NCBI RefSeq assembly: GCF_021390175.1
Contig: NZ_CP090004.1
Location: 248,001-312,000, forward strand
Direction of reading: 5' to 3'
Source: Flagellimonas sp. HMM57
Lineage (GTDB): Bacteria > Bacteroidota > Bacteroidia > Flavobacteriales > Flavobacteriaceae
DNA: 64,000 nucleotides
Within the stretch, counting starts at the first letter, position 1, and each line of letters opens with the position of its first letter. The notes below the pieces were generated by a model. It was not told the DNA's origin and made no database searches. It saw nothing but the letters and a program-made list of their open reading frames with translations. The translations under genes and the position numbers were made by a program. This document shows, piece after piece, positions 34,760-44,031 of this stretch.

Positions 34760-35211
34760 TTTCTTAGCAGCGAAAAGGTTTGCAATTCTTCTTTAATTTG
34801 ACCCAAAAACATTTGTTCCTTAGTCATATCGGATATAATGCAATGAAAAGCAATTGCTTCTTTATTGGAGTCGTATATGGCCGAAGCGCTAATCCAAACA
34901 ATTTTCATCGACCCATCTGGTCTTGTCATTTCCAGCTCAAAATCATCAATATGGCCCTTGAGCTCTACAAGCTCAAGCATAATCATAAATCTTTTTTTAT
35001 TGTAATCCGATAAAAAATCATCGACATTTAATGTTTCTTCCTCGTTATTTCCACCTCCCATTAATTCCATAAACTTGGAATTGTATCCCAGAATTCTTCC
35101 CACAAGATTTAAAACGATGTAACTTTTTGGTAAAGTTTGAAAAATACTCGTTTCACTCTTGTCCGTTAAATACAACATTAATTTATCCAAAGTTGAAATA
35201 TCCTTACTCAT
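34756..35211 (-). CDS. Single PAS-domain sensor protein
   Basis: The 151-residue protein is essentially one PAS domain: SYIVLNLVGRILGYNSKFMELMG, a core LELVELKGHIDDFELEMTRP DGS strand pair, then WISASAIYD and AFHCIISDMTKEQ. No kinase, cyclase or output domain is attached. It lies 5 bp after the response-regulator gene and overlaps the KdnB-like gene by 4 bp, so the PAS protein is part of one operon. Ligand or cofactor is unknown. It probably modulates the response regulator or a kinase encoded elsewhere. Confidence 0.8.
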   Translation of the reverse strand: MSKDISTLDKLMLYLTDKSETSIFQTLPKSYIVLNLVGRILGYNSKFMELMGGGNNEEETLNVDDFLSDYNKKRFMIMLELVELKGHIDDFELEMTRPDGSMKIVWISASAIYDSNKEAIAFHCIISDMTKEQMFLGQIKEELQTFSLLRK

Positions 35212-35216
35212 AATAA

Positions 35217-35654
35217 TTAGTTCTTAATGGGTTTAACAACTGCCAATGCTGGTAAAAGAGGGGTAAGGTTTGCTTCCCAATATTGAATCAATACTTTCAA
35301 CAAATGGGTAAGATCTCTATAATCATCCGGTTTGACCATATAGCCCGCGGCACCGCCTCTATAACATTCCATGGCAGTTTCAGCACACTCTACCGTAGTT
35401 AACACCACTATAGGGATATGGCTGTACCAGTCATTGGAAAACTTCATTTCTTTGATAAAGTTCAAACCATCCATGACAGGCATATTAAAGTCAACGACGA
35501 TAACATCTGGCAAAAAGACTCGGGAACGAATCAAGTCAATTGCCATCATCGGATTGTCCAAAGTCCTGATTTTATGGGATTTGACAAATTGACCAAGAGC
35601 CTTTTTCAATATCATCAATTGGACTTTGTTATCGTTAATAAATAAATAATTCAT
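35217..35654 (-). CDS. Single-domain response regulator (Rcp1-like)
   Basis: With the start at 35654 (MNYLFINDNKVQLMILKKAL) the 145-residue protein is one receiver domain. It has the phosphoacceptor Asp in VIVVDFNMPVMDG, Thr in VVLTTVE and the conserved Lys in GYMVKPDD. The end (LIQYWEANLTPLLPAL) resembles Rcp1-type regulators that lack a DNA-binding output. The frame is open to 35678, overlapping the LytTR stop, but the extra eight residues add nothing. It sits between LytTR and PAS genes; no histidine kinase is encoded nearby. Confidence 0.83.
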   Translation of the reverse strand: MNYLFINDNKVQLMILKKALGQFVKSHKIRTLDNPMMAIDLIRSRVFLPDVIVVDFNMPVMDGLNFIKEMKFSNDWYSHIPIVVLTTVECAETAMECYRGGAAGYMVKPDDYRDLTHLLKVLIQYWEANLTPLLPALAVVKPIKN

Positions 35655-35677
35655 GGCTTTCCGTATTTCTCGATACA

Positions 35678-36445
35678 CTATGGTATCATTTCATTAAACA
35701 ATGGCACGGCATTTAAAATGTCATGTTTGTACCTATTTGAAATCAAGGGCCGAAATTTGTTCAAACCTTTGATATGTACGCTATTGCCTACTATTCTATC
35801 AACCTTATTGATATTGACAACAACAGATCTATTTATCCTATAAAATTGCTTTGGCAACACTTCCAATGCGGCCTGAAGTGTTTGTCTGATCAAATGCTTT
35901 TTGTCAGATAAATACACAGTGATATAATTCCTGTCGCTTTCCAAACATAGGATTTCACTTAAATGAAATTTAATGAGCGAATATCCTTCTTTTAAAAAAA
36001 AACCATCCGTATGGCCCAGTTCATACTTTCTTTCCAAATCTATATCCACGACAGTATTTTTGTCCCCCTTTAGAAAATTGCAATTGTTATTGCTTTCGGC
36101 CACGGTCAGGTCGTTAAAATCCATAAAGGGGCGAAAGAAAATTCGATATAGATTGACCGCCATATTTCCTTTTTGAGTTACAATATTTTGTGTAATACTA
36201 CTGTAGAAGGTTATCTTGGATTTATATCTATGAAATAAGTGATAGCAGACGATATCATCCCTAAGTATGCTGAAAAAAAAATAATCTATCAGAATAAAAT
36301 CATATCTATTCTCCTGTTCCGATAACCACATGTCTTTCCAGCATAAGAAAACCTTATGTCCACCAACCCCGTTATTTCGCAAGTCGTCCAACAACGCGAT
36401 ACACTCTTTTTTTTCTCTTGTTAAGATTGCGACTCTATCTCTCAT
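35678..36445 (-). CDS. LytTR-family DNA-binding regulator
   Basis: The 255-residue protein has an atypical receiver-like N-terminal ~140 residues (VAILTREKKECIALLDDL, then FILIDYFFF). Typical phosphoacceptor spacing is not evident there, so it may be a pseudo-receiver. A C-terminal LytTR domain covers ~150-250 (EILCLESDRNYITVYLSDKK, FYRINRSVVVNINKVDRI, then a basic end RPLISNRYK). LytTR proteins bind direct repeats in promoters. It heads a four-gene minus-strand operon with the response regulator, PAS protein and KdnB-like enzyme. Targets unknown. Confidence 0.83.
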   Translation of the reverse strand: MRDRVAILTREKKECIALLDDLRNNGVGGHKVFLCWKDMWLSEQENRYDFILIDYFFFSILRDDIVCYHLFHRYKSKITFYSSITQNIVTQKGNMAVNLYRIFFRPFMDFNDLTVAESNNNCNFLKGDKNTVVDIDLERKYELGHTDGFFLKEGYSLIKFHLSEILCLESDRNYITVYLSDKKHLIRQTLQAALEVLPKQFYRINRSVVVNINKVDRIVGNSVHIKGLNKFRPLISNRYKHDILNAVPLFNEMIP

Positions 36446-37020
36446 AAAGGCTCATTATCTTTTTGAACAGTTCCAATATCCCCATACTCCGTCTCTTCCC
36501 TTTTTTTTAATCTCTTGGTACGCACCGTTGAAATGATCCACAGCCCTGTATATACCAATAAAGCAATTATATAATTTTCCAAAACCGCTTATATTTCACT
36601 TTTCTATATTGCTTTTTATAAAATGTACTCTTGGACAAATACATAACTCAATTAGCGATCAACAAAACTATTATCCTTTTCTACGCTGGCACATAGATGA
36701 TTTTCTGTTTGCCATGGATAATTTCTTCCACTGTCGCCACTATCTTTTCTTTACTCACCTACCCGTGAAAACTATGCGAATCACTTCTGTATCCACTATC
36801 TTTTACAGACAGCCACCTCACAATCAAAAAGGTGCACTTAAATGACTATCACCAACCGAAACACTGCGAAAAGATTGAACCTAACTGAACTAAAAATGAC
36901 TGCATGCAAGAACCACCGTCTTTTCGCTCTCTCATCTCACTTGGTTGCTTTTTTATTGACATATAATTCAGGCTACAAACCTCTGGCACTCCCTTTATAC
37001 ACGTTAGCGCTTATGCGCTT
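36446..37020. other. Intergenic region between LytTR and propeller genes
   Basis: About 580 bp without a supported gene. Plus-strand frames at 36609-36845 and 36842-37051 have no recognisable features. A small inverted repeat (AGCGC 37006-37010 / GCGCT 37015-37019) precedes a plus-strand terminator, so a plus-strand transcript may end here. Confidence 0.35.
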
Positions 37021-37048
37021 CCAATTCAAGGAATTGGCTTTTTTTTTG
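37021..37048 (+). terminator. Plus-strand intrinsic terminator
   Basis: A perfect 7-bp stem (CCAATTC 37021-37027 / GAATTGG 37031-37037) with a 3-base loop is followed by C and ten T. On the plus strand this is a textbook intrinsic terminator, yet the annotated gene ending here reads the other way. Confidence 0.6.
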
Positions 37049-38102
37049 TAAATGCGCACATGGCTGACTCCCAGCTTTTGTTTGGTACCATCATCATTTT
37101 TCTCATAGCCCCCATAACCACAACAGAATCATTTCCAAATACATCTACGTTTAATCCCGATAAATCATCATTTGTTTTCCCGCCATCAATATCCGCTCCC
37201 ATCTGAATCCAGTTCCCAGAATCATTTTGGTAAACACGTACATAACCTCTTCTTTCTCCATTACCATTGTCCATGTAAGCTCCTATGGCAACAATGGCGC
37301 CATCATTGGACAAACCCACACTCCATCCTGAAAAATCACCTGTTACTTCCCCATCAATATCCGCACCTACCTGAACCCAATTTTCGGAAATATTTCTATA
37401 TACACGGACATAACCAGGCCGTCCTATTCCTTGATGAGCCCCTATGGCAACCATGTTTCCATCACCGGATAAACTTACACTTGCACCAAAATAATCTTTT
37501 GCTCTCCGGCCATCGATGTCGGAACCTATCTGGGTCCAAACTCCTTTACCATTTTTATAAACACGGACATGCCCAGAGTTTTTGCCGTTACCATCATTGA
37601 AAATAGCCCCTATGGCCACAATAGTACCATCATCAGACAAGCTCAAACTATAGCCAGACCAATCCCCAGGAGCCTCTCCATCGATATCCGAACCCACTTG
37701 GGTCCATGCACCAACTGCATGCTCATAAACGCGCACATGTCCCGAATTTTTACCGTTATCCCCATTGATAACAGCCCCTACGGCAACCATAGAACCATCG
37801 CTTGATAAGTCAACACTATAGCCAGACCAATCCCCAGCCCTTTCACCATTGATATCCAAACCCACTTGGCGCCAATCCCCAGAGTTGCTTTTATAAACAG
37901 TCACATGTCCTGAATTTTTACCGTTGTCATTGTTATGATGTGCTCCAATGGCCATAGTCGTTCGGTCATCCGATAAGCTCAAGCTATATTGGGAAAAATC
38001 ACCCATCACCTCGCCAATATCAGCTCCTATCTGTGATTGACCATATCCAACTAAACTTATCATCCCCAATAGGATTGTGGGCATGTGCCATAATTGACGC
38101 AT
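37026..38102 (-). CDS. Secreted FG-GAP-like beta-propeller protein, probable 3' frameshift
   Basis: The start at 38102 (MRQLWHMPTILLGMISLVGYGQ) gives a signal peptide. The ~358-residue product has at least five regular ~50-residue blades of the form 'G.DIDGE..GD.SGYSVSLSDDG..VAIGA..N...GKNSGHVRVY', an FG-GAP/integrin-like propeller. The reading frame breaks in the last blade: it ends GAMRKMMMVPNKSWESAMCA. One extra A in the A5 run (T5 on plus strand, 37097-37101) restores NDDGTKQKLGVSHVRIYKKK, which fits the repeat. The gene is thus one base short or mis-sequenced. Secreted, role unknown; no T9SS sorting domain remains in either frame. Confidence 0.75.
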   Translation of the reverse strand: MRQLWHMPTILLGMISLVGYGQSQIGADIGEVMGDFSQYSLSLSDDRTTMAIGAHHNNDNGKNSGHVTVYKSNSGDWRQVGLDINGERAGDWSGYSVDLSSDGSMVAVGAVINGDNGKNSGHVRVYEHAVGAWTQVGSDIDGEAPGDWSGYSLSLSDDGTIVAIGAIFNDGNGKNSGHVRVYKNGKGVWTQIGSDIDGRRAKDYFGASVSLSGDGNMVAIGAHQGIGRPGYVRVYRNISENWVQVGADIDGEVTGDFSGWSVGLSNDGAIVAIGAYMDNGNGERRGYVRVYQNDSGNWIQMGADIDGGKTNDDLSGLNVDVFGNDSVVVMGAMRKMMMVPNKSWESAMCAFTKKKPIP

Positions 38103-38507
38103 TCTTTTTATTTTAATTGCTAACAACGAAGATCGATTCTAATCCATTCTTCATAGAATAAAAGTGGTGATTCATGTTAAATTGGGGACTAAATATCGAA
38201 TACGTGGGACAAGTGAAATAGATTTCTGCCAGCAATACATTTAGAGCCAAAATGTCAATGGTTTTGATAGAAGTACTAAAGAGTTTAATATTAGGATTCT
38301 GTATTACAAAAGGAACCTTTTTTAAGACCACTATTTATGACTGAATCATTAACTTTAAATAGCGAAAGCCAATTTGACGTACTGCCCTCACTTAGAGTTC
38401 ACAAATCGTCAACAAAAAAATAAAAAATTAGCAAACACCTCACTCGTGCTAACCTTCGAACGATAGGTTCAAGCCCCAGTCAGGTCACCAAAAAAGTTAA
38501 TAAAACC
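38103..38507. other. Intergenic region with a possible tRNA 3' remnant
   Basis: No gene is supported (the frame at 38113-38331 has no motif). Near 38470-38490 the sequence GGTTCAAGCCCC...GTCACCA resembles the T-arm and CCA end of a tRNA, but the T-stem pairs badly and no matching 5' half exists upstream. It is at best a degenerate remnant. Confidence 0.25.
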
Positions 38508-38550
38508 AAAACCCTGCCCATCAAAAAGATGGGCAGGGTTTTATATTTTT
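38508..38550. terminator. Strong bidirectional hairpin terminator
   Basis: A 15-bp perfect stem (38508-38522 / 38528-38542) with a five-A loop and core CCCTGCCCATC / GATGGGCAGGG is flanked by A and T runs, so it could act on either strand. It lies between the tRNA-like remnant and the SusCD operon. Confidence 0.75.
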
Positions 38551-38586
38551 TAAAGATAGTTTAGCATGAATTATTGAGAAATTCTT

Positions 38587-38623
38587 AAAAGGCCTTTGGC
38601 ACAGTCGTACCAAAGGCCTTTTT
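38587..38623 (-). terminator. Terminator of the SusCD operon
   Basis: A 13-bp stem (AAAAGGCCTTTGG 38587-38599 / CCAAAGGCCTTTT 38610-38622) with a 10-base loop lies 60 bp past the SusD stop. T-runs on both strands make it usable in both directions. Confidence 0.75.
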
Positions 38624-38682
38624 AAAAAACTAAACTAACTCAATATACTTAACCTTCTTGTCTTCTACTACTCAATCGCAAA

Positions 38683-40023
38683 TCAATACCCAGGATTCTG
38701 GGTAATTATTCCATTAGTTGCTAGAATTTCGGAAATAGGAATGGGAAACACATAATAATTGGCATCTATAGTTTCTCCCATTTCCGCATCCACGGTACCT
38801 GTTCTTACCAAATCGAACCATCTATGTCCCTCAAAGGCTAATTCCAATCGTCTTTCATCTAGAATAGCCTGTTTAACTTCGGCTTGTGAGCTTATTGTCC
38901 CTGTCAAGCTATTTAAGCCTGCTCTAGTTCTTATGTCGTCCAATAGCGGAAGTACCGTTGAAGCAGGAGCACCATTTTCATTTAAGGTTTCCGCATATAA
39001 CAGGATAATATCCGCCAATCGAATCTCTATCCAATCGTGATCAGGCCCTAAATCACCTTCTTTAGGAAACTTTATAGCTGTCAATCCATCATCGTTAAGT
39101 GTCACCGCCCTTCTTAAATCGGTACCGCCACCGTTGGCATCACTGGCATCAAAAGCGGCAACCAAATCTTGGTCAACTGGAAAATCTGATTTTGAATCAT
39201 CTCCAACAAACCAATTCCAAAAACGGGAAGCTGGACTATATTCGTCGACTATTGAACTTACTATCTGAGTTGAAAAAATAATCTCAGAATTCTCAACTTC
39301 ATTTTGTGCACCAAAAATTTCGTCGAAGTTTTCTTTTAAGCTGACTCCCGCCGCTCCAGCTCCTTCCACAACAGCTGCTAGAAATGGTTCTGCACTGGCA
39401 TAATCACCTCTAAAAGCATATACCTTGCCCAGTAGGCTTTGAGCGGCCAATCCAGATGCTCTTCCTTCAAAACTTCCAATATTTAAAGCTGAGATGGCGT
39501 CTTCCAGATCAGGGATAATCAAGTTATCATACACTTCCGAAGCTGGTTGTCTCTCCAAGAAAGAAGTATCTCTATAATCTGGATCTGGAGATAAATTTAC
39601 CGTGATGTCCCCAAAAACCTGTACGAGCTTGAAATAAGACAATGCCCTTAAAAACTTGGCCTCACCTATCTCGGTAGCATCCGAAGAATTTTCGATGACG
39701 ATGTTTGTACTTAATATTGACCTGAACAACGCAGTGTAAAAAGGCCCAAAAAAATCATCTTCCATGGCTGGAAGACCATTATCATATTCATCAAATTCAG
39801 TGTATGGTGGCTCAAACATAAAGGCATTATCCGACCTGAATTCACCCATTATGGCCATGGGTGTTACCGCACCAAGTTGATAATAATACGCTGCATTCAA
39901 CACCTGACTAAAATCCGTTAGGGAATCCGCCCTAGCTATGTTAGGTGGAGCCTGATCTAAATCATCACCACATGCTGTTATCAGGAACAATAATCCGATT
40001 GATAGTTTATATATTGTTTTCAT
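38683..40023 (-). CDS. SusD/RagB-family outer-membrane glycan-binding lipoprotein
   Basis: The 446-residue protein has a lipoprotein signal (LSIGLLFLITACGDD, lipobox ITAC). TPR-like helices in the N-terminal half follow (FLRALSYFKLVQVFGDI, AAQSLLGKVYAFRGDYASAE). The C-terminal end is typical of the family (LDERRLELAFEGHRWFDLVRTG and NYYVFPIPISEI ... ITQNPGY). It caps the TonB-dependent SusC transporter at the cell surface and binds oligosaccharide. It starts 12 bp after the SusC stop. It is on the short side for SusD. Its substrate is not certain; the divergent KDG kinase and shared operators suggest a uronate-containing glycan. Confidence 0.93.
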   Translation of the reverse strand: MKTIYKLSIGLLFLITACGDDLDQAPPNIARADSLTDFSQVLNAAYYYQLGAVTPMAIMGEFRSDNAFMFEPPYTEFDEYDNGLPAMEDDFFGPFYTALFRSILSTNIVIENSSDATEIGEAKFLRALSYFKLVQVFGDITVNLSPDPDYRDTSFLERQPASEVYDNLIIPDLEDAISALNIGSFEGRASGLAAQSLLGKVYAFRGDYASAEPFLAAVVEGAGAAGVSLKENFDEIFGAQNEVENSEIIFSTQIVSSIVDEYSPASRFWNWFVGDDSKSDFPVDQDLVAAFDASDANGGGTDLRRAVTLNDDGLTAIKFPKEGDLGPDHDWIEIRLADIILLYAETLNENGAPASTVLPLLDDIRTRAGLNSLTGTISSQAEVKQAILDERRLELAFEGHRWFDLVRTGTVDAEMGETIDANYYVFPIPISEILATNGIITQNPGY

Positions 40024-40035
40024 TTCTCTTTTTCT

Positions 40036-43000
40036 TTAAAAATTAACGTTCAAACCAAGTGTAAAGCTTCTAACTATTGGACTTGCACCTACTTGCGCTC
40101 CATACGTTGTAGGCCCTAGATAATCATCGCCCTCAGTCTGTACACCTTCTGGGTTGTAAGAGGTATAATCATCACCCCAGAGGTACAGTAAGTTAGTGGC
40201 CGCAACGTACAACCTTACATTGTTTACGCCCACTTTTCCAGTAAGTTCTGGATTAAGCGTATAACCAATCGTAAGGTTTCTAAGTGCTACGTATGAGGCG
40301 TCTTGGATGTAAGCATCGGTCTGAAACCTTTTACCAATATAAAATTCGCCGTTATTATCGGCGATACCATCCTCATTGGCATCAAAACTATCTACTAGCC
40401 TGCCACCAAATTCAGATCCATAATAATGAGGGTCGATATTGTAAACCTCACCTCCATGAGCACCTTGAAATTGGAATGACATATCGAAAGCTTTGTAATT
40501 AATTGAACTGTTCAAACCCCAATAAAAATCTGGTGTATTCTGACCAATTTTGACCAAGTCCCCACCATCTTCAACAGTTCTGGTATTATCAATAACCCCA
40601 TCACCATTTTGGTCCACCACATACGCTGTACCTGTATTGTTATTCGGATTTCTTGTACCATCTTCCAAGTAGATCATTTCAACGTTTCCAATGGTCTCCA
40701 ATCCCCACATTTCACCGATTTCGCCGCCTACATAATTTCTAAATACCGGACCTCTACCACTTTGACCGTAAACAGTTTGTGGCAATTCAGTTAGACCACC
40801 TAAATCTGTTATTTCAGTTTCAACCGTAGCCAAGTTAGCTCCAAGGTTCCACGAGAAATCTTCATTGTTCACTACTATTGCATTCAATTCAAACTCGAAA
40901 CCGGAACTTCTTACATCACCAGAATTTATTACTATAGATGGCGTACCCAGTACTTCCGAAATACTTTGATTAATCAAAATATCCTCAATGTCAGAAGTAT
41001 AGTAATCCACACCCAATCGAATACGGTTGGAGAAGAATCCCAAATCAATACCATAGTTACGCTCCGTATTGGTTTGCCATGTCAGATCTGGGTTATCCAC
41101 ATTATCTGGAATCAAGAAGCCAATCCCATAAACTGTGGGTTGTGGCTCTAATAATCTTAGGGCATCATATGACCCCAAGAAGGAGGTGGTTCCCAAAGAG
41201 CCCGTACTAAATCTTGGCTTAAAAATACTTATCCATTCTGAAATTGGGTCCCAAAATGCTTCATTATGAAGATTCCAACCCACAGAAAGCGCTGGGAATG
41301 TTTCGTATCTTTTATTTGCCCCAAAACGTGAGTCTCCATCCCTTCTTAAGGATGCAGAGAACAAGAAACGATTGTCGTAGGTATAGTTGATTCTTCCAAA
41401 AACACTTTCTCTTGCCCTGGTTTCTTCTCTTTCCGTTACCGTAATATTTTCAGGTTCGAACAAGTTGAAATTTTGTATTTCCGTATCCGGGACATTAGTA
41501 CCCCTTAAAGCTGTGCCTATAAATTTATTGGTTTGAAATTCAAGACCCAATACAGCAGATACGTCATGTTTACCGAAGGTTCTTGCAAAGTTCAAGGTGG
41601 TCTCGCTCAATACTGAGAACTCTTTTAAATCTGTTTGATTCATGTAGGTTTCCGTAGACCTTGCCCTAGAATCAAATCCCAATAGCCGGTGTTCATAAAA
41701 TTGGGTGTCCCTTAAATCCCCACCCAAAACGGTTTTTATATTTAATCCCTCAAGAATTTCATATTGCACATAAGAGCTAATATTACCAAAAAATGTTCTT
41801 TCCCAACGTTCGGTGTTATCAAGTTTAGCCGCAGGACCTGCATCACCAGAACCACCAATACCATTATTCGCTCTACCATAATGCCAGTCCTGTGCAGCCA
41901 TTCCGGGCTCTAACTCATAAATACTACTTGCCTCGTATGTGGAACCCCTATAACCATTATCAAACGAAGCAAGACCCAAAGCTTGCGCTTGCTGGTCCAA
42001 CTGTTGAACAAAGGCAATGGACTCTTCTGTATGGTAAATAGGATGAACGCCATATGCTCTTAAGAGATCTCTCATTTCATGACCAAGGATGTCCCTATGA
42101 GATGTGAAGCCATTGAAACTAAGTCCCGCCCTAAACTTCTTTCCAAGTTTAGCATCGATATTCAAACGGGCGTTCAATCTTTCAAAACCTTCGGTAATGA
42201 TGACACCTTCCGCATTTTGATAACCCAATGAGGCAAAAAAGTTCACATTTTCTGAGCCTCCACTAGCGCTAAAGTCATGACTCATAATACTACCATTTTG
42301 AAAAAGCCAATCTTCTGAACTTATCGCACCCGGTGAATTTTCATAAGCATTTAACCTATATTCTACAAAATCGGGATCAATTTGGGATAGGTCCCAATTC
42401 CCGGCGGCAATTTCCCTTCTCGATATCTCTGCCCACTCGGGCCCTGACTTGAGAATATTGTCTCGATACTTACTTGAGGTACTGGTAAAGGCATTGTAAC
42501 TAAAACTTACTTTACCGGATTTTCCTTTTTTAGTTGTAATCAAAATCACACCGTTGGCACCCCTAGAACCATATATAGCGGCAGAAGCTGCATCTTTTAA
42601 CACCTCCAAGCTTTGGATATCATTTGGGTTGACGGTTGCCAAACTTCCTGAAATTGGATATCCATCAACAACTATCAATGGATTTGAATCTCCAGATATG
42701 GATGATGCAGCCCTAACCTGAATTTTAGGATCGGCACCCGGTGATCCATCTTGATTTTGGATTAAAACGCCTGGTAATTTACCGGCCAATGCATCATCGA
42801 CCCTAGTAGCCTGAATACCCGCAATCTCTGATCCATCTACCTTGGCAACGGCCCCGGTCAATGAGGATTTTTTTCGCGTACCATATCCGATGACAACCAC
42901 TTCGTCCAACACCGAGGTGTCCTCCAATAATGTAATATCCACTGTTGTTTGGTCGGTAATTGTAACTGTTTTCGCTCCATATCCTATGTACGAGAATTGT

Positions 43001-43209
43001 AGCGTTTCCCCACTTGAAACAGTAATGGCATAATTACCATCAAAGTCAGATTGAGTACCTCTTGTAGTGTTCAATACTATAATGTTAGCCCCTGGTATGG
43101 GTGTATTGTTCACATCGGTAACAGTACCCGTTACCGAAATTTCTTGGGCAAATAGCTGTATGTTGACCAGCAACACCACAACCATAATTAGTTTCCTTGT
43201 TAAATTCAT
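40036..43209 (-). CDS. SusC/RagA-family TonB-dependent glycan transporter
   Basis: The start at 43209 (MNLTRKLIMVVVLLVNIQLF) gives a signal peptide; the frame is open to 43248. An N-terminal carboxypeptidase-D-like domain follows (ISVTGTVTDVNNTPIPGANI). Then come the SusC signature DEVVVIGYG, a plug domain (ASAAIYGSRGANGVILITTK) and a long 22-strand barrel ending in FTLGLNVNF. Total ~1057 residues, normal for the family. It imports oligosaccharides with the SusD partner downstream. Expression is probably controlled by the three tandem operators at 43493-43530, ~285 bp upstream of the start. Confidence 0.95.
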   Translation of the reverse strand: MNLTRKLIMVVVLLVNIQLFAQEISVTGTVTDVNNTPIPGANIIVLNTTRGTQSDFDGNYAITVSSGETLQFSYIGYGAKTVTITDQTTVDITLLEDTSVLDEVVVIGYGTRKKSSLTGAVAKVDGSEIAGIQATRVDDALAGKLPGVLIQNQDGSPGADPKIQVRAASSISGDSNPLIVVDGYPISGSLATVNPNDIQSLEVLKDAASAAIYGSRGANGVILITTKKGKSGKVSFSYNAFTSTSSKYRDNILKSGPEWAEISRREIAAGNWDLSQIDPDFVEYRLNAYENSPGAISSEDWLFQNGSIMSHDFSASGGSENVNFFASLGYQNAEGVIITEGFERLNARLNIDAKLGKKFRAGLSFNGFTSHRDILGHEMRDLLRAYGVHPIYHTEESIAFVQQLDQQAQALGLASFDNGYRGSTYEASSIYELEPGMAAQDWHYGRANNGIGGSGDAGPAAKLDNTERWERTFFGNISSYVQYEILEGLNIKTVLGGDLRDTQFYEHRLLGFDSRARSTETYMNQTDLKEFSVLSETTLNFARTFGKHDVSAVLGLEFQTNKFIGTALRGTNVPDTEIQNFNLFEPENITVTEREETRARESVFGRINYTYDNRFLFSASLRRDGDSRFGANKRYETFPALSVGWNLHNEAFWDPISEWISIFKPRFSTGSLGTTSFLGSYDALRLLEPQPTVYGIGFLIPDNVDNPDLTWQTNTERNYGIDLGFFSNRIRLGVDYYTSDIEDILINQSISEVLGTPSIVINSGDVRSSGFEFELNAIVVNNEDFSWNLGANLATVETEITDLGGLTELPQTVYGQSGRGPVFRNYVGGEIGEMWGLETIGNVEMIYLEDGTRNPNNNTGTAYVVDQNGDGVIDNTRTVEDGGDLVKIGQNTPDFYWGLNSSINYKAFDMSFQFQGAHGGEVYNIDPHYYGSEFGGRLVDSFDANEDGIADNNGEFYIGKRFQTDAYIQDASYVALRNLTIGYTLNPELTGKVGVNNVRLYVAATNLLYLWGDDYTSYNPEGVQTEGDDYLGPTTYGAQVGASPIVRSFTLGLNVNF

Positions 43210-43492
43210 TTGTTGTTCCGTTAATTTCAAAAGTTTAGTTAATTGCATATCCCTGTTGGGAATGCTTACAAATCCGTTCAGCGTTCCACATTGAGTCTAC
43301 AAATTTCAAGGAATCAGATTACTTTTGAATTCGTCTAATTTGCATGCATATAATGTGTATTTGTTGAATCATACTCCCCTCCTACAAGAAGTAATCAATA
43401 AAAGGATAGACGTGCACCTATTCCTTTTTTATGCAAAATTTAGTTTCATAGAGATAGAGGTTGAAGTTGTCTGATTATTATTATTGTTTTCA

Positions 43493-43530
43493 TTGGTTTT
43501 CCAAATTGGTAAACCAAATTGGTAAACCAA
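43493..43530 (-). promoter_or_regulatory. Triple operator array upstream of SusC
   Basis: TTGGTTTTCCAA (43493-43504), TTGGTAAACCAA (43506-43517) and TTGGTAAACCAA (43519-43530) repeat every 13 bases. The TTGGT-NN-ACCAA dyad is the same as in the array before the KDG kinase. The surrounding 43210-44195 stretch holds no gene. Confidence 0.7.
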
Positions 43531-44031
43531 ATATATGTTATCAAAGGGTTAAAAAAAAATCATTTTAGTATTTAAATGTTAAATTTTTAGGGAATTGATA
43601 CTTTTGTTAAACATTATTGCTAAATGATTAAACAAAGTTTATTTATCGAGACAATAATTTCACAAAGTCTTCACGAATCTGGCAAAAAATGTCAATTAAA
43701 ATCACAGTATTTTCGCATATTCTTCACAGGAACAAATGAGTAGGGCATCTACTTTTTTCAGCATTATTATTAATGTTTTTTTATTTCAAATACAGTTATT
43801 TCTTAATAAAATGATATTTATTATTGCTATAAACCGGAGAGAAACTGAATTGGATTTTGTGAAGGTCATGGCTATTATTTTAAGTTTAATGCAATAGTAG
43901 TACTTGGACAAAGTTTTTTGGGCAGTCCCATGAATTCTGCAATCCTCGAAAAGTAAACTTTAACTGATTGTTCTTTTAAATGCCCAATAACTTATTTATG
44001 AAAGTTTGGGAAAAAAGCGGTGTATTAAAAA

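Noticed and set aside
38683..43209. First SusCD pair as the mannan importer
   Set aside because: It is divergent from kdgK with shared operators and separated from the mannan genes; the second SusC at 62318, next to GH130/AGE, is the better candidate.
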